Positions 55,604 through 64,000 of a DNA stretch of 64,000 nt are shown here, piece by piece (the stretch's first letter is position 1; each line of letters begins with the position of its first letter). This stretch comes from Enterobacter hormaechei subsp. xiangfangensis (GTDB lineage Bacteria > Pseudomonadota > Gammaproteobacteria > Enterobacterales > Enterobacteriaceae). The stretch lies in the NCBI RefSeq assembly GCF_001729785.1, contig NZ_CP017183.1, positions 1,674,001 through 1,738,000 on the forward strand. The letters are read 5' to 3'. The notes beneath the pieces are model-generated. The model was not told where the DNA came from. It made no database searches and saw only the letters and a list, made by a program, of their open reading frames with translations. The position numbers and the translations under genes are program-made.

Positions 55604-55629
55604 AAAAGCCGACCCGAAGGTCGGCTTTC
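55602..55629. terminator. Bidirectional terminator between the LysR gene and rne
   Basis: AAAAAAGCCGACC / GGTCGGCTTT with CGAA loop; the A-run makes it strong for rne on the minus strand. Confidence 0.88.
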
Positions 55630-55643
55630 AGTATTAGCGTGCG

Positions 55644-58600
55644 TTATTCAACAGGCTGAGGACGAGTAGCTGGCGCAGTAGCCATGTGCGTTGCACTGTG
55701 ACCACCGGCAGCACCTTTGCCTTCGAAGTTGAATGCCGGACGAACCCAGTCGCTATGGCGTGGCGCTTCAGGTACATACTCAGGTGCCGGGGCGCGAGTC
55801 ATCGGCGCGGTAGCAACGTGAGCAGGCGCTACAGCTGCAACGACCTCAATCGGCTCTGATTTCACTTCAGGCGCTTTGACCTCTTCGACAACAGGTTCAA
55901 CCTGAATCTCGACGTCCTGAACAACCTCTTCAGTCACCGTTTCGACGGCAACGTCTGCGGTCTCTTCTGCTGCGGAGACTGGCTCAGCGTCTTCCGCGAC
56001 TTCTTCAGCCACCACGGTATCTTCTTCGGCAATGATCTGCGGAGCGGCATCAACCGGCGCAGCAATGACTTCAGGATGAGTCGTTTCCACTTCCACAGCC
56101 TGCGGTGCCGCCGTGTCAACAACCTGCGGTTCAACCACGGTTGCCGCTTCAGTCACGACGTCTTCCACCGCTGCTACCGGTGCAATCACCTCTTGGGTCA
56201 CAGCCTGTTCTTCAATAGCCTGCTCCGGGCGAGCAACCGGATAACGGATCCAGACTTTACCGGATGCCATCTCTGGTGACGCACACGCCACGGTCAATGG
56301 CATTGGCGACTGAGTTGGGTAACGCTCGTCACGGTAACGACGACGACGCTGACCGCTCACGCGCAGATGACGCGGAGAACGACGGGAGCGACGCGGCATA
56401 CCTGCGTTGTCACGGTTTTCGCTGCTTTCGTCCTGCTCAACCTGATTTTCTACTACGGCTGGCAGGTCAACTTTCGCAACCTGTGTACCCGTTGTGCTTT
56501 CTGCTGCTTCAACCGCGATAACGTCGTTTTCTTCCGCCTGAACAGCACCCACACGCACTTTCTGGGTCAGCTGACGCTGCTTACGACGCGGCATAACCTG
56601 AGTACGCTCTTCCTGCTCCGTGTCCTGCTGTTCAACAGGCGCTTCGCGGTTCAGGTTTTTGACTTCCTGCTGGGCCTGGCGTTTCTCGTCGTTACGACGA
56701 CGGTTACGCTCACGGCGAGGTTGCTGCTCGTCACGCTGTTTGCTCTTCTCGGACTCATCGCCCGCCTGCTGGCGAATCTCACGATCTTCAACGTTCTGCT
56801 GTTGCTTCTCGCGACGGTTGCGACGGTTGTCCTCGCGTTGTTCACGACCTTCGTTGTTCTCGGAACGATTATCACGGCGCTCGTTACGATCGCTACGGTC
56901 GTTGCGGTCATTACGATCGCGACGATTGTTCTGACGCTTACGACGGTCCTGCTGACGCTCTGGTTTCGCTTCTTTTGGCGCTTCTTTCGGCTGCTCAGGC
57001 TGAACTTCTTCGCCAGCGAACATTTTTTTCAGCGCGCCGAAGATGCGGCTCAGGAGACCCGGCTGCTCAGGCTGCGCTTTTGGCACGGCAGGGGCCGCCT
57101 TTTGCACGGCAGGTTTTGCCGCTGGTTTTTCCAGCGTCGCTTCCGGCGGGGCTTCCGGCATGATGAAGGTTGCTAATGCAGGCTGCTCAGGCAGTTTACG
57201 CTCGGCAGGCTCTTCATCCGATGGCAGCGCCATTTCTTCTTCATGCAGCTTCGGTAGCAGGTAGCTGAGGGTGCTTGTCTCTTCACCTTTACGCACGCGC
57301 AGCACGTGATAGTGCGGGGTCTGCATCTCGTCGTTTGGCACGATGATGCAGCGAACGCCGCCCTGTCGCGCTTCGATTGCGCTCACCGCTGCACGTTTTT
57401 CGTTCAGCAGGTAGGAGGCAATCGGCACCGGAACAATGGCGTGAACCTCTTTGGTGTTCTCTTTCAGCGCTTCTTCTTCAATCAGACGCAGAATAGAGAG
57501 GGAGAGCGATTCATTGTCACGCACGGTACCTGTCCCGGAACAGCGCGGGCAGACGTGATGGCTGGACTCGCCGAGTGACGGGCTCAGACGCTGACGGGAC
57601 ATTTCCAGCAGGCCGAAGCGCGAGATATGGCTAATCTGGATACGCGCGCGATCCTGGCGCACCGCTTCACGCAGACGGTTTTCAACCGCACGCTGGTGGC
57701 GAACCGGGGTCATGTCGATGAAGTCGATAACAATCAGACCACCCAGGTCGCGCAGGCGGAGCTGGCGGGCGATTTCATCAGCGGCTTCTAGGTTGGTGTT
57801 GAAGGCGGTCTCTTCGATGTCGCCGCCGCGGGTTGCACGCGCGGAGTTGATGTCGATAGCGGTCAGCGCTTCGGTGGTATCGATAACGATAGAACCGCCG
57901 GACGGCAGACGCACTTCACGCTGGAAGGCAGACTCGATCTGGGATTCAATCTGATAGTGGCTGAACAGCGGGATTTCACCGGTGTACAGTTTAATTTTGC
58001 TGGTGAAATCCGGGCGACCCAGCGCGGCGATGTGCTGGCGAGCCAGCTCAAGCACTTTCGGGTTATCAATCAGAATTTCACCGATGTCCTGACGCAGATA
58101 ATCACGGAAGGCACGCACAATGACGTTGCTTTCCTGGTGGATCAGGAACGGAGCAGGACGGCTTTCAGCCGCTTTCTTGATGGCTTCCCAGTGCTTCAGA
58201 CGGAAGCTCAGGTCCCACTGCAATGCTTCGGCAGATTTGCCGACGCCTGCGGTGCGCACGATAAGGCCCATGCCGTCTGGTAGCTCAAGACTTGCCAGCG
58301 CTTCTTTCAGCTCTGTACGGTCATCACCTTCGATACGGCGAGAGATGCCACCCGCACGCGGGTTGTTTGGCATCAACACCAGATAGCTTCCTGCCAGACT
58401 GATAAAGGTGGTCAGTGCGGCACCTTTGTTGCCACGCTCTTCTTTATCGATCTGGACGATAACTTCCTGACCTTCACGCAGAACATCTTTAATGTTCGGA
58501 CGGCCATGGGAGTTGTAGTTTGCAGGAAAATATTCGCGGGCGATTTCTTTGAGAGGAAGGAAACCGTGACGCTCAGCACCGTAATCGACAAATGCAGCTT

Positions 58601-58760
58601 CAAGGCTTGGTTCAATGCGGGTGATTTTGCCTTTGTAAATGTTCGCTTTTTTCTGTTCGTGTCCAGGACTTTCGATATCCAGATCGTACAGGCGCTGCCC
58701 ATCCACAAGGGCGACACGCAACTCTTCTTGCTGAGTTGCGTTGATTAACATTCTTTTCAT
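55644..58760 (-). CDS. rne: RNase E
   Basis: A 1038-residue endoribonuclease (E. coli 1061), core of the degradosome. S1 domain at about 35-125; catalytic Asp in [14 protein letters not shown] and VIDFIDM (about 303 and 346); zinc link CPRCSGTG (about 404-407); a membrane helix [13 protein letters not shown] near 580. The C-terminal half is a disordered scaffold: Arg-rich region ([14 protein letters not shown]), the conserved [20 protein letters not shown] segment for RNA and partner binding, and a PNPase-site-like tail ([16 protein letters not shown]). The scaffold differs from E. coli more than the catalytic half. Confidence 0.97.
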   Translation of the reverse strand: MKRMLINATQQEELRVALVDGQRLYDLDIESPGHEQKKANIYKGKITRIEPSLEAAFVDYGAERHGFLPLKEIAREYFPANYNSHGRPNIKDVLREGQEVIVQIDKEERGNKGAALTTFISLAGSYLVLMPNNPRAGGISRRIEGDDRTELKEALASLELPDGMGLIVRTAGVGKSAEALQWDLSFRLKHWEAIKKAAESRPAPFLIHQESNVIVRAFRDYLRQDIGEILIDNPKVLELARQHIAALGRPDFTSKIKLYTGEIPLFSHYQIESQIESAFQREVRLPSGGSIVIDTTEALTAIDINSARATRGGDIEETAFNTNLEAADEIARQLRLRDLGGLIVIDFIDMTPVRHQRAVENRLREAVRQDRARIQISHISRFGLLEMSRQRLSPSLGESSHHVCPRCSGTGTVRDNESLSLSILRLIEEEALKENTKEVHAIVPVPIASYLLNEKRAAVSAIEARQGGVRCIIVPNDEMQTPHYHVLRVRKGEETSTLSYLLPKLHEEEMALPSDEEPAERKLPEQPALATFIMPEAPPEATLEKPAAKPAVQKAAPAVPKAQPEQPGLLSRIFGALKKMFAGEEVQPEQPKEAPKEAKPERQQDRRKRQNNRRDRNDRNDRSDRNERRDNRSENNEGREQREDNRRNRREKQQQNVEDREIRQQAGDESEKSKQRDEQQPRRERNRRRNDEKRQAQQEVKNLNREAPVEQQDTEQEERTQVMPRRKQRQLTQKVRVGAVQAEENDVIAVEAAESTTGTQVAKVDLPAVVENQVEQDESSENRDNAGMPRRSRRSPRHLRVSGQRRRRYRDERYPTQSPMPLTVACASPEMASGKVWIRYPVARPEQAIEEQAVTQEVIAPVAAVEDVVTEAATVVEPQVVDTAAPQAVEVETTHPEVIAAPVDAAPQIIAEEDTVVAEEVAEDAEPVSAAEETADVAVETVTEEVVQDVEIQVEPVVEEVKAPEVKSEPIEVVAAVAPAHVATAPMTRAPAPEYVPEAPRHSDWVRPAFNFEGKGAAGGHSATHMATAPATRPQPVE

Positions 58761-59120
58761 CGTAACTTACTCGTTATTCTTACATTGACGACAAAGCTGC
58801 GGGCAAGGTGACGCTTTCCGGGGTATGAACCGATGGCCTCGTGTCTATTCACGTCGCCAACCTCACGGTTGTCGCTCGCTTAAGAGGCGCAGAGTGTCGG
58901 TTGCCTGTGTTTCATACGGAAACACAGCGCAATTATCAGGGGAATTGCCTGGGAAAACTCTCCAGAGAACAATCCTTATACCGGGAAGTACTGCAACCCG
59001 CAGCCCGCTAACTGCCTGAAAGATCAATACGTCTTACGCCATTGCTGCGTGGATGATCGGTCAGACAAAATTGGTCATTCCGTCGACATCCTTACAAAAC
59101 CCGGATTTAACGCGGAAAAC
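58761..59120 (-). promoter_or_regulatory. rne 5' leader (autoregulatory, rne5-type)
   Basis: The gap between rne and rluC is 570 bp and holds no credible gene. In E. coli about 360 nt of rne leader let RNase E degrade its own mRNA. Here a 9-bp hairpin CTGTGTTTC / GAAACACAG with a 5-nt loop sits at 58905-58927 and other GC stems lie at 58840-58900. End coordinates are estimates from the E. coli leader length. The stretch 59121-59330 should carry promoters for rne and rluC. Confidence 0.6.
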
Positions 59121-59330
59121 GGATTCATTATTCCACTGCTCGCCGGGTTATAGCAAGATGACTTTTACCAATTATCACCCGGTTACTCACAGTTTCTTCA
59201 CTTCAACGGGGTGATTGGTTTAATAACCACCAAATCGATTGCGCGAAAGGGGAGCGGTCCGGATAAAAGTAAATATAAGCATAGAAAAATGAGTGGCGCT
59301 AATGCCTGACGCTATTTAGAATCGCCAACC

Positions 59331-60278
59331 ATGAAAACAGAGACTCCAGCCGTAAAAATGGTTGCCATCGCCGACGACGAGGCGGGGCAACGTATCGATA
59401 ATTTTTTGCGCACCCAGTTGAAGGGTGTGCCAAAAAGCATGATTTATCGCATCTTGCGTAAGGGCGAGGTGCGGGTGAACAAAAAACGCGTGAAGCCAGA
59501 GTATAAGCTCGAGGCGGGCGATGAAGTCCGCATTCCACCGGTACGTGTTGCAGAGCGTGAAGAAGAGGTCGTTTCTCCGAAGCTGCAAAAAGTCGCGGCC
59601 CTGAGCGACGTTATCCTTTATGAGGACGACCACATTCTGGTGCTGAATAAACCGTCCGGAACGGCGGTACACGGGGGGAGCGGCCTGAGCTTCGGCGTGA
59701 TTGAAGGGTTACGCGCGCTGCGCCCGGAAGCGCGTTTCCTCGAACTGGTTCACCGTCTTGACCGTGATACCTCTGGCGTGCTGCTGGTGGCGAAAAAACG
59801 TTCTGCGCTGCGTTCACTGCATGAACAGCTGCGCGAAAAAGGGATGCAGAAAGATTATCTGGCGCTGGTGCGCGGCCAGTGGCAGTCCCACGTGAAAGTG
59901 GTGCAGGCGCCGCTGCTGAAAAATATTCTGCAAAGCGGCGAGCGCATTGTTCGTGTTAATCAGGAAGGGAAACCGTCTGAGACGCGCTTTAAAGTTGAAG
60001 AGCGCTACGAATTCGCCACGCTTGTGCGCTGTAGTCCGGTGACGGGGCGTACTCACCAGATTCGCGTCCATACCCAGTTTGCGGGCCATCCGATTGCGTT
60101 TGATGACCGCTATGGCGATCGCGAATTTGATAAGCAGCTGGCGGGGACGGGGCTATCGCGTCTGTTCCTGCATGCGGCAGCGCTTAAGTTCACCCATCCT
60201 AATACCGGTGAAGTTATCCGTATTGAAGCGCCGCTGGATGAGCAGCTCAAACGCTGTCTGAAAGTTCTGCGCGGCTGA
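59331..60278 (+). CDS. rluC: RluC, 23S rRNA pseudouridine synthase
   Basis: A 315-residue enzyme (E. coli 319). N-terminal S4 domain (about 20-75), then the RluA-type catalytic domain with HRLDRDTSG; catalytic Asp144. It makes pseudouridine at 23S positions 955, 2504 and 2580. Divergent from rne across the long leader. Confidence 0.96.
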   Translation: MKTETPAVKMVAIADDEAGQRIDNFLRTQLKGVPKSMIYRILRKGEVRVNKKRVKPEYKLEAGDEVRIPPVRVAEREEEVVSPKLQKVAALSDVILYEDDHILVLNKPSGTAVHGGSGLSFGVIEGLRALRPEARFLELVHRLDRDTSGVLLVAKKRSALRSLHEQLREKGMQKDYLALVRGQWQSHVKVVQAPLLKNILQSGERIVRVNQEGKPSETRFKVEERYEFATLVRCSPVTGRTHQIRVHTQFAGHPIAFDDRYGDREFDKQLAGTGLSRLFLHAAALKFTHPNTGEVIRIEAPLDEQLKRCLKVLRG

Positions 60279-60282
60279 TTTT

Positions 60283-60313
60283 GTGCCGGGTGGCGCTGCG
60301 CTTACCCGGCCTA
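60283..60313. repeat. REP-type palindrome
   Basis: GTGCCGGGTGGCGCTGCGCT then TACCCGGCCTAC, directly after rluC. Confidence 0.75.
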
Positions 60314-60322
60314 CATGTTTTT

Positions 60323-60366
60323 CTCCCTCTCCCACAGGGAGAGGGCCGGGGTGGGGGCATCAGGCC
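60323..60366. repeat. C/T-rich interspersed palindrome, copy 3 (diverged)
   Basis: CTCCCTCTCCC / GGGAGAGGGCCGGGG... with TCAGGCCGCA at the end, a diverged version of the elements at 2306 and 8945. It is next to a REP unit between convergent rluC and yceF. Confidence 0.65.
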
Positions 60367-60373
60367 GCAACGG

Positions 60374-60958
60374 TCACATCGTCAGCGGATTACACTCTTC
60401 TCGCCTTAACATCTGGCACAGCGCAATCAGCGGCAACCCCACCAGCGTATTGGGATCGCGGCCATCGAGCTTGTCGAACAACGCAATCCCTAGCCCTTCA
60501 CTTTTAAAGCTCCCTGCACAGTTCAGCGGACGTTCCCGACGCACATAATCCATAATCTCCTGTTCGCTAAGATGACGGAAGTGCACATCAAACGGCTCGC
60601 ACTCGGTTTGCAGATGACCGGAAGCAGAATTATAAAGCGCCAGGCCGGTATAAAAGGTTACGATACTGCCTCGCGCACGCAAAAGCTGCTGACAGGCGAT
60701 TTCTTCCGTATACGGTTTGCCGGTGATTTCGCCGTCCAGCACACAAACCTGATCGGAGCCTATAATCAGATGAGCGGGGTAACGTACGGCCAGCGACTGT
60801 GCTTTCTCTTTCGCGAGACGGGTCACCAGATGACGCGGTGACTCGCCCGGCTGTGGCGTTTCATCCACCTCCGGCGCAGCGCATTCAAACGGGATCCCGA
60901 GCTTTTCCAGCAGCATTCGGCGATAAGGTGAAGTGGAAGCAAGGACGAGATTTGGCAT
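60374..60958 (-). CDS. yceF: YceF, Maf-type nucleotide pyrophosphatase
   Basis: A 194-residue Maf/HAM1-fold enzyme (E. coli 194). N-terminal [20 protein letters not shown] is the Maf signature; [10 protein letters not shown] and [11 protein letters not shown] complete the active site. The YceF subfamily prefers 7-methyl-GTP. Convergent with rluC, divergent from yceD. Confidence 0.95.
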   Translation of the reverse strand: MPNLVLASTSPYRRMLLEKLGIPFECAAPEVDETPQPGESPRHLVTRLAKEKAQSLAVRYPAHLIIGSDQVCVLDGEITGKPYTEEIACQQLLRARGSIVTFYTGLALYNSASGHLQTECEPFDVHFRHLSEQEIMDYVRRERPLNCAGSFKSEGLGIALFDKLDGRDPNTLVGLPLIALCQMLRREECNPLTM

Positions 60959-61086
60959 ATTTTTATCACCAGATATAGCGTATCGATGCCAGCCATTTTA
61001 AACTACAGGCCGCAATGTGTGCGAATAATTGGCAAAAGGCAGCTCTGGTTGCCTTTTTCTTTGACTCTATGACGTTACAAAGTTAA

Positions 61087-61620
<534 letters not shown>

Positions 61621-61624
61621 TTGA

Positions 61625-61807
<183 letters not shown>

Positions 61808-61810
<3 letters not shown>

Positions 61811-61829
61811 TCACGCGTCAGCGTGATTA
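61808..61829 (+). promoter_or_regulatory. Hairpin between rpmF and plsX
   Basis: TAATCACGC / GCGTGATTA with GTCA loop, starting at the rpmF stop codon. No T-run follows, so it may be a processing or mRNA-stability element and not a full terminator. Confidence 0.6.
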
Positions 61830-61891
61830 GGCTTAGTGAGGAACTTCCCCGTGCAAACGGGGAGTTTACCGAACCAGGCTGCGACGATACC

Positions 61892-62926
61892 TTGACACGT
61901 CTAACCCTGGCGTTAGATGTCATGGGGGGAGATTTTGGCCCTACCGTGACAGTGCCTGCAGCATTGCAGGCACTGAATTCTAATTCGCAACTCACACTTC
62001 TTTTAGTCGGTAATCCCGACACAATCACGCCATTACTTGCAAAAGCTGACTTTGAACAACGTTCGCGTCTGCAGATTATTCCTGCGCAGTCAGTTATTGC
62101 CAGTGATGCCCGGCCATCGCAGGCTATTCGTAATAGCCGCGGCAGCTCTATGCGAATGGCGCTGGAGTTGGTGAAAGAAGGGCGAGCGGAGGCTTGCGTC
62201 AGCGCGGGAAATACTGGCGCGCTGATGGGGCTGTCGAAATTATTGCTCAAGCCGATTGAGGGCATTGAGCGTCCGGCGCTGGTGACGGTGTTACCGCATC
62301 AGCAGAAGGGCAAAACGGTGGTGCTGGATCTGGGCGCTAACGTGGATTGTGATAGTACAATGCTGGCTCAGTTTGCCGTTATGGGGTCGGTGCTGGCAGA
62401 AGACGTGGTCGGGATTAACAATCCCCGCGTTGCGTTATTGAATATTGGTGAAGAAGAGACCAAAGGTCTGGACAGTATCCGCGACGCTGCGGAAATACTC
62501 AAACAGGTCCCCTCCATCAACTATATTGGTTATCTCGAAGCCAATGAGTTGCTGACGGGCAAAACGGATGTATTAGTGTGTGATGGCTTCACCGGAAACG
62601 TGACGTTGAAGACCATGGAAGGGGTCGTACGAATGTTCCTTTCTCTGCTGAAATCGCAGGGAGACGGTAAAAAAAGGTCCTGGTGGCTGATTATATTAAA
62701 GCGTTGGTTACAAAAAAGCCTGACGCGGCGATTCAGTCACCTCAACCCCGACCAGTATAATGGCGCCTGTCTGTTAGGATTGCGCGGCATCGTGATTAAG
62801 AGTCATGGCGCCGCCAATCAGCGAGCATTTACCGTCGCGATTGAACAGGCAGTGCAGGCGGTGCAGCGTCAAGTCCCTCAGAGGATTGCCGCTCGCCTGG
62901 GATCTGTATTAGCTAAAAGTGACTGA
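61892..62926 (+). CDS. plsX: PlsX, acyl-ACP:phosphate acyltransferase
   Basis: A 344-residue enzyme that makes acyl-phosphate for phospholipid synthesis. TTG 61892 is chosen because the E. coli protein begins at the same point ([18 protein letters not shown]). A longer frame from GTG 61823 adds 23 residues without a ribosome site. Motifs [21 protein letters not shown] and [11 protein letters not shown] are clear. Its C-terminus ([13 protein letters not shown]) is shorter than in E. coli K-12. fabH starts 7 nt after its stop. Confidence 0.93.
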   Translation: MTRLTLALDVMGGDFGPTVTVPAALQALNSNSQLTLLLVGNPDTITPLLAKADFEQRSRLQIIPAQSVIASDARPSQAIRNSRGSSMRMALELVKEGRAEACVSAGNTGALMGLSKLLLKPIEGIERPALVTVLPHQQKGKTVVLDLGANVDCDSTMLAQFAVMGSVLAEDVVGINNPRVALLNIGEEETKGLDSIRDAAEILKQVPSINYIGYLEANELLTGKTDVLVCDGFTGNVTLKTMEGVVRMFLSLLKSQGDGKKRSWWLIILKRWLQKSLTRRFSHLNPDQYNGACLLGLRGIVIKSHGAANQRAFTVAIEQAVQAVQRQVPQRIAARLGSVLAKSD

Positions 62927-62932
62927 GCGTAC

Positions 62933-63886
62933 ATGTATACGAAGATTTTAGGTACCGGCAGCTACCTGCCAAAACAAGTGCGTACCAACGCCGATCTTGA
63001 AAAAATGGTAGATACGTCTGACGAGTGGATTGTCACGCGCACAGGTATCCGTGAACGTCGTATCGCCGCGCCAGACGAAACTGTGTCCACCATGGGCTAC
63101 GAAGCCGCTCAGCGAGCGCTTGAGATGGCTGGCATTGATAAAGAACAGATCGGGCTTATTGTGGTGGCGACCACCTCTGCCACGCATGCCTTCCCAAGCG
63201 CAGCGTGCCAGGTGCAGAACATGCTCGGCATCAAAGGCTGCCCGGCATTTGATGTTGCAGCAGCATGCGCGGGTTTCACCTATGCACTGAGCATCGCCGA
63301 TCAGTATGTAAAATCGGGCGCCGTAAAATATGCGCTGGTGATCGGCGCTGACGTGCTGGCGCGTACCTGCGATCCAACCGATCGCGGAACGATCATTATT
63401 TTTGGCGATGGCGCGGGCGCGGTGCTGCTGGGGCAGTCCGAAGAGCCGGGCATCATCTCCACGCACCTGCATGCCGATGGCCGCTACGGCGAGCTGTTAA
63501 CGCTGCCTAACGCCGATCGCGTTAATCCGGACAGTTCAATTTACCTGACAATGGCAGGTAACGAAGTGTTTAAAGTGGCCGTGACTGAACTGGCTCACAT
63601 CGTTGATGAGACGCTGGAAGCGAACAATCTGGACCGCGCCGCACTCGACTGGCTGGTACCGCATCAGGCTAACCTGCGTATTATCAGCGCGACGGCGAAG
63701 AAGCTGGGCATGTCTATGGATAACGTTGTGGTGACGCTCGATCGCCACGGCAACACCTCTGCGGCATCGGTACCGTGCGCATTTGACGAAGCGGTACGCG
63801 ATGGACGAATTAAACGGGGCCAACTGGTCTTGCTTGAAGCCTTTGGTGGCGGGTTCACCTGGGGTTCCGCGCTGGTTCGTTTCTAG
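62933..63886 (+). CDS. fabH: FabH, beta-ketoacyl-ACP synthase III
   Basis: A 317-residue enzyme, the E. coli length. It condenses acetyl-CoA with malonyl-ACP to begin fatty acid synthesis. Active Cys112 is in DVAAACAGF; His in [10 protein letters not shown] and Asn in [11 protein letters not shown] complete the triad. Cotranscribed with plsX and fabD. Confidence 0.97.
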   Translation: MYTKILGTGSYLPKQVRTNADLEKMVDTSDEWIVTRTGIRERRIAAPDETVSTMGYEAAQRALEMAGIDKEQIGLIVVATTSATHAFPSAACQVQNMLGIKGCPAFDVAAACAGFTYALSIADQYVKSGAVKYALVIGADVLARTCDPTDRGTIIIFGDGAGAVLLGQSEEPGIISTHLHADGRYGELLTLPNADRVNPDSSIYLTMAGNEVFKVAVTELAHIVDETLEANNLDRAALDWLVPHQANLRIISATAKKLGMSMDNVVVTLDRHGNTSAASVPCAFDEAVRDGRIKRGQLVLLEAFGGGFTWGSALVRF

Positions 63887-63901
63887 GATAAGGATTAAAA
63901 A

Positions 63902-64000
63902 ATGACGCAATTTGCTTTTGTGTTCCCGGGACAGGGCTCGCAAACTGTTGGGATGTTGTCTGAAATGGCAGCAAACTATCCGGTTATTGAAGAGACTTTC
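63902..64000 (+). CDS. fabD: FabD, N-terminal part (cut by window edge)
   Basis: The first 33 codons of malonyl-CoA:ACP transacylase: MTQFAFVFPGQGSQTVGMLS, with the PGQGSQ signature. AAGGA precedes the ATG. The rest of the gene lies beyond the window. Confidence 0.96.
   Translation, partial: MTQFAFVFPGQGSQTVGMLSEMAANYPVIEETF

Noticed and set aside
56367-57176. 269-residue frame opposite rne
   Set aside because: Antisense to the Arg/Glu-rich RNase E scaffold, which yields a biased Thr/Leu-rich reading; no start signal.

Overview
This window reads as chromosomal DNA of an enteric gammaproteobacterium. Gene content and order follow the Escherichia/Salmonella backbone from putA to fabD, but the proteins differ enough from E. 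coli (for example OpgH 842 aa, RNase E 1038 aa, EfeB 427 aa) and the accessory insertions are such that I infer Enterobacter or a close relative (Lelliottia, Leclercia). No phage, transposase or CRISPR array is visible.

Layout. 1-2.3 kb: divergent putA/putP (proline use) with a PutA operator region. 2.4-4.1 kb: a small DUF3574 lipoprotein and a NupC-like nucleoside transporter. 4.2-7.6 kb: Fur-box-controlled efeUOB iron uptake, with efeU intact. 7.8-8.9 kb: phoH. 9.0-12.4 kb: an accessory stretch bounded by two direct tRNA-Ser(GGA) genes; it holds a YcaC-type hydrolase, a pirin and a LysR regulator, and the first tRNA is followed by ~182-bp repeats that carry 19 nt of the tRNA 3' end. 12.6-15.5 kb: ghrA, ycdX, ycdY, ycdZ. 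15.6-20.0 kb: the two divergent curli operons csgDEFG and csgBAC, then ymdA and ymdB. 21.1-26.6 kb: osmoregulated periplasmic glucan genes opgC and opgGH. 26.7-41.7 kb: a run of conserved household genes (yceK, msyB, mdtG, lpxL, trhO, yceIJ, yceO, solA, bssS, dinI, pyrC, yceB, mdtH, rimJ, yceH, mviM, murJ). 41.8-53.3 kb: flagellar flgAMN facing flgBCDEFGHIJ and flgKL. 53.3-55.6 kb: a divergent MFS exporter/LysR pair. 55.6-64.0 kb: rne, rluC, yceF, then the yceD-rpmF-plsX-fabH-fabD cluster, cut by the window end.

How the genes work together. The window combines motility (rod, hook, P and L ring, hook-filament junction and the FlgM/FlgN checkpoint) with sessile-life surface structures (curli; periplasmic glucans). 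CsgD is the central biofilm switch here. Recognisable regulatory signals include a Fur box (efeU), LexA box (dinI), PurR box (pyrC), FliA promoters (flgM, flgK), PutA operator motifs, tRNA promoters with 17-bp spacing, and the long rne leader. Membrane lipid and ribosome genes at the right end form the conserved yceD-rpmF-fab cluster.

I found no clearly new multi-gene system. The most unusual structure is the tRNA-Ser repeat locus and its bounded islet (about 9.0-12.4 kb). Next are a 13-bp perfect palindrome that includes part of the ycdZ start codon and the overlapping reading frames at the start of phoH.
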